A stretch of 64,000 nucleotides of DNA from Puniceicoccaceae bacterium K14 (lineage in GTDB: Bacteria; Verrucomicrobiota; Verrucomicrobiia; Opitutales; Opitutaceae), in NCBI GenBank assembly GCA_022538095.1, contig JAKYXN010000001.1, positions 1-64,000 of the forward strand. Reading direction: 5' to 3'. A program made the position numbers and the translations under genes. Of this stretch, positions 34,535-43,241 are shown piece after piece. Positions within the stretch are counted from its first letter, which is position 1. Every line of letters begins with the position of its first letter. Under the pieces are notes generated by a model, which saw only the letters and a program-made list of their open reading frames with translations, made no database searches and had not been told where the DNA came from.

Positions 34535-34592
34535 CATAGGCAGTCAGTACATTGCGGCTCGTAACGCCCCATCGCCTATGGTCCTATGTACT
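34535..34592 (+). promoter_or_regulatory. Interleaved inverted repeats with pseudoknot potential upstream of a small gene
   Basis: CATAGGC (34535-34541) can pair with GCCTATG (34574-34580), and AGTACAT (34546-34552) with ATGTACT (34586-34592), in an interleaved H-type pseudoknot order. CCTATGT (34583-34589) offers a competing partner for the first arm. It lies 38 bases before the next start codon; it could instead be a DNA operator. Confidence 0.35.
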
Positions 34593-34630
34593 CAACAACC
34601 AACTAGAGTCGATAGCTCATTACACCTACT

Positions 34631-34903
34631 ATGGACAGTATTAACTCAAATCCTTACCTAAATCCCTCTCGGATTGCTCAAACCTATCAAAAACCAGAAG
34701 CTTCCCCTCAAGTCGGAAAAACGAGCGAGCACCTTGGTACCAAGACTCTTTCACAAGACGCTGTATCAAAGACTCAACCTGTAGAGACCTTTTCTAACCT
34801 CTTCGGAGACGACGAACTCGAGCGCTTGCAAAACAACTTAGAATCAATAGCTAATCTTGCTGAATCAGCCCTAAAGCGATTCAATGACAAGAAACATTTT
34901 TAG
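34631..34903 (+). CDS. Small hypothetical protein with C-terminal amphipathic helix
   Basis: A 90-residue product with no cysteine or signal peptide. The first 55 residues are Ser/Thr/Pro/Gln-rich and probably disordered; residues about 60-88 (DDELERLQNNLESIANLAES) form a long amphipathic helix. I do not recognise a family. The reading frame is clean, the Kelch gene follows after 15 bases and may be cotranscribed, and a structured leader lies upstream. Confidence 0.55.
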   Translation: MDSINSNPYLNPSRIAQTYQKPEASPQVGKTSEHLGTKTLSQDAVSKTQPVETFSNLFGDDELERLQNNLESIANLAESALKRFNDKKHF

Positions 34904-34918
34904 TAGAAAAGATTCGAG

Positions 34919-36265
34919 ATGCCAAGCCAGCTCCATTTCGTAAAAATAGGAGTCGCGCTCCTTGCATTTAGTAACCTGTTAATAGCCAGCAACCATGGCT
35001 CATGTTGCCAATCTCATGACCTGTGGATTGATAAAGACGAAGACGAGAACTACATAGCACGCCATGAGTGCTCCTTCGTCCAAGCAGGAAATGCCTTTCT
35101 TATGTTTGGAGGTAGAGAATCCTCGCAACGCCTAGATCTCTACGATTTCCAGAAAAACAAATGGAGTCTCGGCAAAGAAGCTCCCAAGGAATTCAATCAC
35201 TTCCAAGCCACCTATTACCAGGGCTTCGTATGGGTAATAGGAGCTTTCAAAGATAACAACTTTCCTCGCGAAACACCTGAAGAATCTGTCTGGCTGTACG
35301 ACCCATCCGCCGATGAGTGGATTCAAGGCCCAGAAATCCCCGAACACCGAAGACGCGGCGGAGCCGGGTTAGTCGTTTACAATGACAAGTTCTACCTTAT
35401 CGGCGGCAATACCATCGGTCACGATGGAGGATACGTAAACTGGTTCGATGAATACAACCCACAAACCAACGAATGGACAGAGCTCCCACCTGCTTCGCAA
35501 GCCCGGGATCACTTCCACGCGGCTATCCTCAACGGCGTCTTGTACGCAAGCGGAGGACGAAAATCTGGCGGCGAGGGTGGCTTTTTCAGTCCACTGATAG
35601 ATGTCGTCGATACCTACAATTTCGCCACCGGCAAATGGTCCACCCTTAACGAAAATCTTCCCACCCCTCGAGCTGCACCGGGAATCGCCGTATTCAAAGA
35701 TCAACTTTTTGTAATGGGAGGCGAAGGAGAAGAGCGAGGCCCCGCTTACAAAATCGTTGAAGCCTACAACCCGGAAAAGGGAGTTTGGTCACGCATGGCC
35801 GACATGCTCTATGCCCGCCACGGCACTCAAGCAATCGTATCCGGAAAAGGAATCTACATCGCTGGCGGCTCGCCTAAGAGAGGTGGTGGCCGACAACTTA
35901 ACATGGAAGTTTACTCTCACGACTCGCCTGAACCGTATTTAGTTACACCATCACGACTCATTTCAGCAGAAGAGATAAGCGTTGCAGTCGGAACAAGTAT
36001 AGCAATCAGCTTAGAGGCTACCGTCGGCAATGCAGGGTGCTTCATAAACAAAGTAGATTTAAAAGGCAACAACGCCAAAAATTTTAGCATCCAAAGCGAC
36101 ATCGATCAAACATTGATCCTAGCAAATTCTAAAAGAACTCTAACAATCAAAAACAACGGCCCAGCCAACCAGAAAAAAGCGTATCTTCTAATCACGTATA
36201 ATGGCACACAGGAGCTCATCATTAATTTAGCAAGTAGTCTAACAACTGAAAAAATATCTTCCTAG
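34919..36265 (+). CDS. Exported Kelch-repeat beta-propeller protein
   Basis: A 448-residue protein with an N-terminal signal segment (MPSQLHFVKIGVALLAFSNL, cleavage near IAS-NH). It has about five to six Kelch repeats between residues 50 and 330, each showing a hydrophobic strand, a G-G pair and a Y...W pattern (GGNTIGHDGGYVNWFDEYNP; MGGEGEERGPAYKIVEAYNP; YIAGGSPKRGGGRQLNMEVY). A C-terminal beta-sandwich-like region of about 110 residues follows. The propeller probably binds a ligand or surface partner; no catalytic motif is visible. Confidence 0.85.
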   Translation: MPSQLHFVKIGVALLAFSNLLIASNHGSCCQSHDLWIDKDEDENYIARHECSFVQAGNAFLMFGGRESSQRLDLYDFQKNKWSLGKEAPKEFNHFQATYYQGFVWVIGAFKDNNFPRETPEESVWLYDPSADEWIQGPEIPEHRRRGGAGLVVYNDKFYLIGGNTIGHDGGYVNWFDEYNPQTNEWTELPPASQARDHFHAAILNGVLYASGGRKSGGEGGFFSPLIDVVDTYNFATGKWSTLNENLPTPRAAPGIAVFKDQLFVMGGEGEERGPAYKIVEAYNPEKGVWSRMADMLYARHGTQAIVSGKGIYIAGGSPKRGGGRQLNMEVYSHDSPEPYLVTPSRLISAEEISVAVGTSIAISLEATVGNAGCFINKVDLKGNNAKNFSIQSDIDQTLILANSKRTLTIKNNGPANQKKAYLLITYNGTQELIINLASSLTTEKISS

Positions 36266-36275
36266 AAAGATATTT
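36249..36275 (-). terminator. A/T-rich terminator for the nitronate monooxygenase gene
   Basis: AAATATCTT (36252-36260) pairs with AAGATATTT (36267-36275), a 9-bp stem with 6-base loop. On the minus strand it ends in six T. It overlaps the stop codon of the convergent Kelch gene. Confidence 0.6.
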
Positions 36276-36280
36276 ACAGG

Positions 36281-37693
36281 CTACAAAAAAATAAAATGAT
36301 CAACCACTGTATTTGCGTCGTAATCACCTTTTTTTCCAACAAATTGCTCAAGGCAATCGACATTGCCTGAGGTCACCAAGGGCAATTCAAGCTCACCTCC
36401 TTTCATCACGTGAGAATGCCCTGCAGTCGCCAACAATCCATTACAAAGACAACGACGTCCGGTACAATCTTCGACCACCCCTCCTTTTGCAATAAAACGC
36501 TCAATTGGCTCTGCTGAACAGCGCCAGCCTAGGCTGCCATCATCTTTACGATAAGCCGAACGAAGATAACCATGTGCACATTCTTGTCGTTTTCGATCTC
36601 CCGCATTTCGACCACCCTCCGTAGCAGGCAAATTGAGTGTCTTAAACGGGAATCCAGTCGGAGACCCATTGCCCTCAGTATCGACGTTTGCTATCTTAGC
36701 TCGAACACTCGCCAATGCCCGCCTCCGTATTGACCAATTCATCCCCGAGTCAGAACAATAGGCAAACGCAGTTCCAACTTGAATACCTATAGCTCCCGCT
36801 TCCTTAGCCTTCAAAATCGCATCTGCACCAGTCTGCCCCCCAGCCAACCAAAATGGGCGACCGAGTTTTTTCAAGCGACCTAGATTCGCATCATCTCGGC
36901 TGCCGTACTCCAATGGTTCGCCACTAGACGGGTTCCACCCGCGTGGCCTTGCATTGTGTCCTCCCGCCGCAGGACTTTCTACGATGAAGCCATCGACCCC
37001 TTCAACTCGAGCAAGCGACATAGCAAGCACATGCGAGCTAACGATTGCCAAAAACTTGGGACGAACCAACTTATGGCAGAAATCACCGATCGACTTCGGA
37101 ACAAACTCAAGCGCAACATCCTCCCCACCTTCAACTGACAATCGAAGAATACTGGCTTCATGCCGACTCAATTTATCAAGGTGACCTGGGGTATCGCGCG
37201 GCACACCCGCTCCCATTAACACGTAGTCGCAACCTGCCAGCATTGCCCCATAAAGAATGGGCAAAGTCGGCAGCTGAATTTTTTCCAACAAATTGATCCC
37301 GACTCGTCCAGAATGCCCTTCCTTGGCAAGGTATACTTCGACAAAGCTGGCAATGACCGCGAGTTCCAAGAGTGACTTACGAGGCGATTCACGGAACATC
37401 GGTACGGGTTTGTATTTTCCCGGTGCAGCAAGTCCTTCCGCTTGGTACCATTGACTAAATACGCGATCAGCCAACTCTTTGGATGGGAAAGCACTCATAG
37501 CCCTACGAAGGTGTCCTCCAATATCTCCTTCCTGCAAGCGGTACGCTAAAACTCGATCGATTGCCGTGCCCGAAACCACACCAAGGTGACCACGGAGCGA
37601 AACGGCTCGCGCTAGTTTCCAATTTGAAATAGCAATCCCCATACCTCCTTGAATAAGCACCGGGTAATCTTCAACAGCTTGAACTTCATCCAT
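36281..37693 (-). CDS. Nitronate monooxygenase (2-nitropropane dioxygenase family)
   Basis: A 470-residue FMN-dependent TIM-barrel enzyme. The N-terminal L-I-Q-G-G-M-G-I-A-I-S-N, the central ESPAAGGHNARPRGW with the catalytic His, and the FMN phosphate loop LAGGQTGADAILKAKEAGA followed by I-G-I-Q-V-G-T-A-F are intact. The C-terminal ~100 residues hold a Cys-rich part (Q-E-C-A-H-G-Y-L and CTGRRCLCNG) extending beyond the core, seen in longer members. It oxidises nitronates to aldehyde and nitrite in known members; the natural substrate here is unknown. Confidence 0.85.
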   Translation of the reverse strand: MDEVQAVEDYPVLIQGGMGIAISNWKLARAVSLRGHLGVVSGTAIDRVLAYRLQEGDIGGHLRRAMSAFPSKELADRVFSQWYQAEGLAAPGKYKPVPMFRESPRKSLLELAVIASFVEVYLAKEGHSGRVGINLLEKIQLPTLPILYGAMLAGCDYVLMGAGVPRDTPGHLDKLSRHEASILRLSVEGGEDVALEFVPKSIGDFCHKLVRPKFLAIVSSHVLAMSLARVEGVDGFIVESPAAGGHNARPRGWNPSSGEPLEYGSRDDANLGRLKKLGRPFWLAGGQTGADAILKAKEAGAIGIQVGTAFAYCSDSGMNWSIRRRALASVRAKIANVDTEGNGSPTGFPFKTLNLPATEGGRNAGDRKRQECAHGYLRSAYRKDDGSLGWRCSAEPIERFIAKGGVVEDCTGRRCLCNGLLATAGHSHVMKGGELELPLVTSGNVDCLEQFVGKKGDYDANTVVDHFIFL

Positions 37694-37846
37694 AAGAACG
37701 CCAACCTGAAGATCGACAATTTAAAGACAACGAAAAGAAGAGCTCTTTATCTTTATTTTATTCTATAATGAAATCTAGAACGAGTACTAATCATCCAAAT
37801 ACACGTGGCTAATATTAGATCGGATTATCGTTACGCTGAAAATAAC

Positions 37847-38626
37847 TCAACTAACCTTCTTAGCTGTTTTCTTAACAGGGTAGCCAGTATTCAAAAGTTT
37901 GCGTATTTTACGAACCACCTGATTTGCAACGCTAACGCTTCCCTCTTTTCTCAAAACTGCCAAAAAACCATTCGCGACAGGTTTGGGAAAAGATTCTACA
38001 ACCTCTTCAATCTTCAATTTCAACTGCACCTCTCGACTCTTTTCACACACACCTATAAGCTCAATAAATGATTGAGGTTCAAATACATGAAAATGGAGAT
38101 TTATCTCACGCCCTTCAGTCACTTCCTTTTCATAGTATTCAGAATGAGATTTTTGGTGGTTTGGCACCTCGTTCTCAGGAATGTCAGGATGAGTCTGGCT
38201 CCAATCGATTCCATAAATAAAGTCATTGATGTGAACCGCATCGCAATCTGTCGTGCCTTTCCGATAGTCATCGATCATATGCTCAGCCGTAGTTAGTTCA
38301 CGGCGGTGATCGAAGGTAAAACGGCGATCTGGAATGACTGTGTACACCACCCCTCCCGGTTTTAAAACACGTTGCCATTCCAACAGTGCTTTGATTGGGT
38401 TTGCGATATGCTCCAAAACGTGCGAACTCGCTACAAAATCAAGCGATTCGTTTTCGAATGGGAGCGATACTGCGTCACCCAAGTAATCAACGAGGCATTT
38501 CTCACCATCGTACGTATCGAATTTATCGATATAGTAAGGCGAAATTCCCGGAATCGGTGTTTTGAAGGCACCAATCTCAGCCCCCTGTCCTCTTAAGTAC
38601 TTGGGCACATAATCGTCGTGAGTCAT
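37847..38626 (-). CDS. Class I SAM-dependent methyltransferase
   Basis: A 259-residue protein with a methyltransferase-11-like core. The SAM-binding segment is degenerate (RGQGAEIGAFKTPIPG, about 13-28), while the acidic strand VDYLGDAVSLPFENESLDF and the motif SSHVLEHIANP with V-L-K-P-G-G-V-V-Y are clear. The C-terminus is basic. The substrate is unknown. Its start overlaps the dipeptidase stop by four bases, so it is the last gene of the PurH-like, HD, M20, methyltransferase operon. Confidence 0.8.
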   Translation of the reverse strand: MTHDDYVPKYLRGQGAEIGAFKTPIPGISPYYIDKFDTYDGEKCLVDYLGDAVSLPFENESLDFVASSHVLEHIANPIKALLEWQRVLKPGGVVYTVIPDRRFTFDHRRELTTAEHMIDDYRKGTTDCDAVHINDFIYGIDWSQTHPDIPENEVPNHQKSHSEYYEKEVTEGREINLHFHVFEPQSFIELIGVCEKSREVQLKLKIEEVVESFPKPVANGFLAVLRKEGSVSVANQVVRKIRKLLNTGYPVKKTAKKVS

Positions 38627-39999
38627 CCTATGCCAGCGAGGTTAGCTAAAATTTTCTTCGAAGCTTTGATTCCACGCGTGAGCATACTAAGATCCATACT
38701 TTCATTAGGTGCATGAATTTTGTCCTCCGGTAAGAAAAGCCCAATCATTAGAGAGTCCAAACCAAGCTCGCTTTTGATGTCCGCAATAATTGGAATACTG
38801 CCTCCCTCTCGTAAAAATAAAGGAGCTTTCCCGAATTCCTCAGCAATCGCACTATCCGCAGCATCAAATGCTTGCTCAAGTCGGGACGGATAATTAGCGG
38901 GGGAATTCTCCCGATGTGGTGGTACAACCAAATAAGGAATGCCTTCATGCCCCGCTTCGATTTCAGCTGTAATTCCATCCGGAATACGATCCAAAATAGT
39001 TTGTTTAACTAAGTTCCCAATTTTGACGGGATCTTGATTCGCCACTAGTCGACAGGTTATCTTGGCAAATGCTTTAGAAGGCACTATCGTTTTGCTACCC
39101 TCTCCTTGGTAGCCACTTCCAAGACCATTAAATTCCAATGTAGGCAAATATCGGACAGCTTCAAAAGGCGAGTAACCCGGATGAGTATGAAACGAATTGA
39201 TACCCAGCGACTTTTTGTAAGCTACTTCCTCAATACCCAATCTCTTGAGTTCTTCGCGTTCCCAATCTTCTACGCTAGCAACATCGTCATAGAAGCCAGG
39301 AACGTTTACACGATTGTCCTTATCGTGCAATGACGCACACAATTCACACAAGGCTTGAGCAGGGTTGTAAACGGCGCCTCCATGCAAGCCAGAATGAAGG
39401 TCGGAGTTCGGGCCCGTCAATTCCACCTCAAGGGCAACAATACCGCGAAGCCCCACCGTGATAGCAACTTGTTCGGCAGAAGGGCTGAGCGTGTCTGATA
39501 GTAAAACTAGATCAGCTTCCGCGAGTTCTTCTTTTCGCTCTTTGAGAAACGGTAGCAAGTTCGGACTGCCAATCTCCTCTTCACCCTCGATTACAAAAGT
39601 TAATCGCAACGGTAATTCTGGGTACGCTTCCAACAACTCCGCAACAGCAGCGATATGGGCCATTTGCGGTCCTTTGTTATCTGCTGCCCCCCGCCCATAA
39701 ATACGACCGTCCTTAATTACCGCTTCAAATGGGTTACTATCCCAAAGTTCGATCGGGTCCACCGGCTGAACATCGTAGTGCCCATAAATTATCACATGAG
39801 GCCAAGAAGGCTCACCTTCACGTTTGGCTACCACGATAGGATGCAATGGCGTATCCACGATCTCAACATTCAATCCCATCTGATTGAAAACGTCGGAAAC
39901 AAAATCGCGCGTCTGATTCATGCCCTCTTTAAAGGATGAATCGGTCGATACGCTTTGGAGACTAATGTACTGCTTCAGTTTTTCGATTGGATCGAACAT
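38623..39999 (-). CDS. M20 family dipeptidase (carboxypeptidase-type metallopeptidase)
   Basis: A 458-residue M20 peptidase with the complete di-zinc site: H74-x-D76 (IYGHYDVQPVDP), D107 (GRGAADNKGP), E140-E142 (VIEGEEEIGS), and a later D-T and His ligand. The dimerisation lid is in the middle (about 185-320). No signal peptide is seen, so it cleaves dipeptides or short peptides in the cytoplasm. It follows the HD protein by 33 bases and overlaps the methyltransferase. Confidence 0.92.
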   Translation of the reverse strand: MFDPIEKLKQYISLQSVSTDSSFKEGMNQTRDFVSDVFNQMGLNVEIVDTPLHPIVVAKREGEPSWPHVIIYGHYDVQPVDPIELWDSNPFEAVIKDGRIYGRGAADNKGPQMAHIAAVAELLEAYPELPLRLTFVIEGEEEIGSPNLLPFLKERKEELAEADLVLLSDTLSPSAEQVAITVGLRGIVALEVELTGPNSDLHSGLHGGAVYNPAQALCELCASLHDKDNRVNVPGFYDDVASVEDWEREELKRLGIEEVAYKKSLGINSFHTHPGYSPFEAVRYLPTLEFNGLGSGYQGEGSKTIVPSKAFAKITCRLVANQDPVKIGNLVKQTILDRIPDGITAEIEAGHEGIPYLVVPPHRENSPANYPSRLEQAFDAADSAIAEEFGKAPLFLREGGSIPIIADIKSELGLDSLMIGLFLPEDKIHAPNESMDLSMLTRGIKASKKILANLAGIG

Positions 40000-40032
40000 A
40001 GGACCCGAATGAAAGCAGCTTAATGGTCCAGC

Positions 40033-40488
40033 TCAAGGCATATTCTTCGGATCTGACGCTGGCTCGACTTCTTCTTCCGCCAAGTACATCAACCCTCCGA
40101 GGTATTTCTTGATCTGACGCTCGGTCGGCGAATCAGCCAGATTATCCAACATATCGTAGATTTTTACCTTTCTAGCGAGCTTGTTCGACTTCACCCGTTG
40201 GAGATAATCTTGGTAAGATAGACCTTTTTGCTTCGTCAACGCTTGTACAGCCGTAACAACCACCTCAGGAATACCTTCTGCGATCAAATCGTCTGCCGTC
40301 ACGTCCGTGTCCTCTAACACGTCATGCAACCACGCGACTGCCTTGGCATGATCATCTCGCGAAATTTCCTTAACGATTCGTTGCGGATGTTTGATGTACG
40401 GCGTCATTCCATTGCGACGATATTGCCCCTTGTGGGCTCGCCGAGCAATTTTTTCCGCCAATTTCACTATACTACTGCTAAATATCAC
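40033..40488 (-). CDS. HD-domain protein resembling the (p)ppGpp hydrolase of SpoT/Mesh1
   Basis: A 151-residue single HD domain. The SpoT/Mesh1 order of metal and substrate motifs is present: AHKGQYRRNG (18-27), H34-P35, the HD pair at 55-56 in WLHDVLEDT with E59-D60, and KIYDMLDNL (109-117) corresponding to K-x-x-D-x-x-x-N-x. There is no synthetase or TGS domain, so it would be a stand-alone small alarmone hydrolase if active (inference). It starts two bases after the stop of the PurH-like gene. Confidence 0.8.
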   Translation of the reverse strand: MIFSSSIVKLAEKIARRAHKGQYRRNGMTPYIKHPQRIVKEISRDDHAKAVAWLHDVLEDTDVTADDLIAEGIPEVVVTAVQALTKQKGLSYQDYLQRVKSNKLARKVKIYDMLDNLADSPTERQIKKYLGGLMYLAEEEVEPASDPKNMP

Positions 40489-40490
40489 GG

Positions 40491-41954
40491 CTAAAACTTC
40501 TTTTGCTCCCGCCCCGTGGCGACTAAGACCAATCCCACTTCATTGGCAGCTTCGCTCAACTCTGAATCTTGAGAAGGGTCCAATGAGCCGGGATGTAATA
40601 CCAAGTTAAATCCTGTCTGCTTCAACTTCTTTATCCAAGCGACATCTTGAATTTTTTCATCCAAGGCAAGCACACACCTGCCAGTTAAACTCGATTCAAC
40701 GGACGACATGACCTGCTCGATCGACCAGTTCTGGACAGGCAATGCCGATGACTGAGCCACAATTTTTTCACCAGAGACAACGATCGCCATCGATGATCGT
40801 AAGTGACGAGTCGCCTTAGCTGCAAAAATCATATCCGCCCAACTATCGACACTAGGTTGGGCGAAACTCTTCACGACCCACTCCATTGGATTGATTGCGA
40901 TTCTATTTTTGTCCTGAACTAAAACACCCCCGACGACGCTTCTTAACTCCTGCAAAGCCTCGTACCCAATACCTTCCTTTGACACGAAAAGGCGCAAGTC
41001 GTTTTTTTCCTGCAACGCCTTCAATGCATCGCTTGAAAAGCGCGGGGCAACGATCGTCCCTTTATCCAATAATACCAAGCTTTGGGCAAATTCAGCATCG
41101 ACCGATCCATTTACGATGCAAACGCCTTCGTAAAATACTGACATCGAATCCTTTTCAATCTTTGCCCACGCTTCAGCGAGAGTATCACCGCTCGCAAGGC
41201 CAAGGATAGTATTTCGCTGTATGAACGACACAGTCGAGCGTTCGAAGTCACCTATCAAAAAAATCGCTGCAGACAAATCCAGTACTGATTGGTAGTTCAG
41301 ATCTGGTCCCGATAATTGATCAAAATGTTCCTCAAACGTACCATACAAAGCCGCTTTTTGGTGAAGATTTTCGCCAGAAGCCACTTTTTTAGATCGCTTC
41401 CAACTGTGGTAAATCGATTTTGGGTAACCACTTAAGGCGTCCATATCAGGGGCATCGGCTGCTTGGAGCTCCAAGTATTGAGCCACAGAAGCGTCAAACT
41501 GAGCACATGCTAACAAAGCCTTCGTAGCTTGAGTAACTGAAAATGATTGCGGAAGTATTCCCTTGCCTATCGCAAGTAACTCAAGTGTGTGGTCATAATC
41601 GTGAGGATTCCCAAGCACAGCAAATTTCGACGGTTGAAGAGCGGCCTTTCGGATCGCTGCTACGATGTCTGTATCAAATGCTGCTAACGCCTTTTTCCAG
41701 GACATAAACTCGCGCCCAACCATTTCGACAGAAAAAAAGTTGCCGACCAAAATCCCCCGATCAGAACACGAATCATCGAACAAATTTAGTGCCTCCTTCG
41801 TTTCCACAGTTTCGACTTCTAAACCCTTCTTGCTCAGCTCTAAAGCAACATCTGCAGAGGCAACTAGGGCATAGCCAAAGTCCTTGCTCAATTTTTCTGC
41901 AAAATCAACAAGACCTGTTTTCTCTCGTGCAAGTAGTAAGGCAAAAGCACCCAT
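40491..41954 (-). CDS. PurH-like protein with degenerate active sites (probable pseudoenzyme)
   Basis: A 487-residue protein that lines up along its whole length with bifunctional PurH (IMP cyclohydrolase, then AICAR transformylase). The first ~165 residues keep the order ALLLAREKTGLVDFA...GLEVETV but lack the S-T-G-G-T, D-G-R-V-K-T-L-H-P and D-I-G-G-P motifs. The second part keeps GENLHQKAALY (194-204) and GGVLVQD (342-348). However, the catalytic K-H-A-N-P-C-G is replaced by F-I-Q-R-N-T-I (244-250), and the G-A-G-Q-x-S-R and S-D-A-F-F-P-F motifs are gone. The frame is intact with no stops. It leads a four-gene operon with the HD protein two bases behind. Function is unknown; a regulatory role is possible. 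Confidence 0.75.
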   Translation of the reverse strand: MGAFALLLAREKTGLVDFAEKLSKDFGYALVASADVALELSKKGLEVETVETKEALNLFDDSCSDRGILVGNFFSVEMVGREFMSWKKALAAFDTDIVAAIRKAALQPSKFAVLGNPHDYDHTLELLAIGKGILPQSFSVTQATKALLACAQFDASVAQYLELQAADAPDMDALSGYPKSIYHSWKRSKKVASGENLHQKAALYGTFEEHFDQLSGPDLNYQSVLDLSAAIFLIGDFERSTVSFIQRNTILGLASGDTLAEAWAKIEKDSMSVFYEGVCIVNGSVDAEFAQSLVLLDKGTIVAPRFSSDALKALQEKNDLRLFVSKEGIGYEALQELRSVVGGVLVQDKNRIAINPMEWVVKSFAQPSVDSWADMIFAAKATRHLRSSMAIVVSGEKIVAQSSALPVQNWSIEQVMSSVESSLTGRCVLALDEKIQDVAWIKKLKQTGFNLVLHPGSLDPSQDSELSEAANEVGLVLVATGREQKKF

Positions 41955-42239
41955 AAGACGGCGATCACATCCGACCTATGCTCATTCGAGCAAGCCTAAA
42001 ACGTATCATAGAAAACCACGAACCTACCAATCCACCGGCACTGCGGTGCTTTTCGAGTTGAATTCCCAAAAGGTAAGCGCGATATCATACCCAATTCTAA
42101 ACTGAAGCGAATAGCACCGTACGTCCATGGCTTCCAGCCTTCCACGAATTTTAGCCGTTCGAAGCCTATTCTACCAGTATAATTAATTTCATAACGCCCA
42201 TCGGGCTATCATAAAACTAAAATCCAAACCAAAAAACTT

Positions 42240-42332
42240 ATGGGACAACAACATAGAGTAAAAACAAAACGCATCCGACGCAAAGCTTACCTAACTCGCA
42301 AAAAAGCCCGCGAAGCGAAAGCGAAGAAGTAA
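42240..42332 (+). CDS. 30-residue basic peptide
   Basis: An ATG at 42240 opens a 30-codon frame ending at TAA (42330-42332). The product begins MGQQHRVKTKRIRRKAYLTR and ends in K-A-K-K: half its residues are Lys or Arg. Short M-G-Q-x-H peptides of this type are familiar to me from Verrucomicrobiota, where they are annotated as hypothetical. The composition suits an RNA-binding or ribosome-associated peptide (inference). A TATAAT hexamer at 42178-42183 could be its -10 element. It precedes the cytochrome assembly/hemA pair. Confidence 0.65.
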   Translation: MGQQHRVKTKRIRRKAYLTRKKAREAKAKK

Positions 42333-42389
42333 GCTATTCTAGCAAGAGCTAACCGAATACTCGCCAAATAGAACTTAAAGACGTTTATC

Positions 42390-43241
42390 ATGACATTCTT
42401 AGGTTTAGAAGATCTTCAGTGGATACGCTTGGCTACCATCGTATTTGCAGGAACCTTCTTTCTTGGCACGTATTCGGCGCTCAAGCTTAGGCGAAAAACC
42501 GGCCGGCCTTACATACTGTCATTAGTCGTATTTGGCTGGGCCTTACAAACGTTTGGACTTTACGCCCGCGGGCTCGAATACGGTGGTTGCCCACTCGCTA
42601 ACAAATTCGAACTCGTCCAGTTCATGGTTTGGTCCGCAATCGCTTTATACATTTTTATTGGACCTGCATTTCGAGTAAGCCTCTTAGGCGTTTTCACTTC
42701 TGCATTTGCTACGATTTTTTCCATTTTATCCCTTTCCGTTACTAGTTGGGATAACTTGAACCGAACTCCTATCTTTGGGGACAATCCATGGATTGAGATG
42801 CACGCAGCTACTGCTCTTTTTAGCTACGGCGTTTTTGGCATTCTTGCCCTCACCTCCGCGATGTACCTGATACAAAGTAGGAACCTCAAAAAGAAAAAAA
42901 TCGGAGGACTCTTTCCCTACCTTCCTTCGATCGTCGAACTTTCAAATATCAACATGCGCCTTGCATGGATGGGTTTCGCAATATTGAGCGTTTCCCTCGG
43001 AATAGGTAGTTTCTATTGGGCTAAAAATCTTGATTCCGTGGACTTCGTAAAACTGTCTGCAACGGTGATCGTCTGGCTTGCATACGGGATATTAGCAATT
43101 TTGAGAGCTAGCCAAACACTCACTTCAAAACGATATTCATGGTCCAGCATCATACTCTTCGCTCTTGCTCTCCTATCGCTTGGAGCTGTGCAAGACAAAG
43201 AGCCTAAAACCCTTTCGACTATCGTCGAGCTCGATCGATAA
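42390..43241 (+). CDS. CcsA/HemX-family cytochrome c assembly protein (inner-membrane haem protein)
   Basis: A 283-residue integral membrane protein with about eight hydrophobic helices and the CcsA/CcmC-type element WIEMHAATALFSYGVFG (about 131-147), whose His is a haem-ligand candidate. The order upstream of hemA is the hemX-hemA arrangement, in which HemX influences glutamyl-tRNA reductase levels in Bacillus. A role in cytochrome c maturation is equally possible. Its stop overlaps the hemA start by one base (TAATG). Confidence 0.82.
   Translation: MTFLGLEDLQWIRLATIVFAGTFFLGTYSALKLRRKTGRPYILSLVVFGWALQTFGLYARGLEYGGCPLANKFELVQFMVWSAIALYIFIGPAFRVSLLGVFTSAFATIFSILSLSVTSWDNLNRTPIFGDNPWIEMHAATALFSYGVFGILALTSAMYLIQSRNLKKKKIGGLFPYLPSIVELSNINMRLAWMGFAILSVSLGIGSFYWAKNLDSVDFVKLSATVIVWLAYGILAILRASQTLTSKRYSWSSIILFALALLSLGAVQDKEPKTLSTIVELDR

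Noticed and set aside
42055-42075. CACCG/CGGTG hairpin with a short T tract near the PurH-like promoter
   Set aside because: The stem is five base pairs with only four T and there is no gene for it to terminate on that strand.
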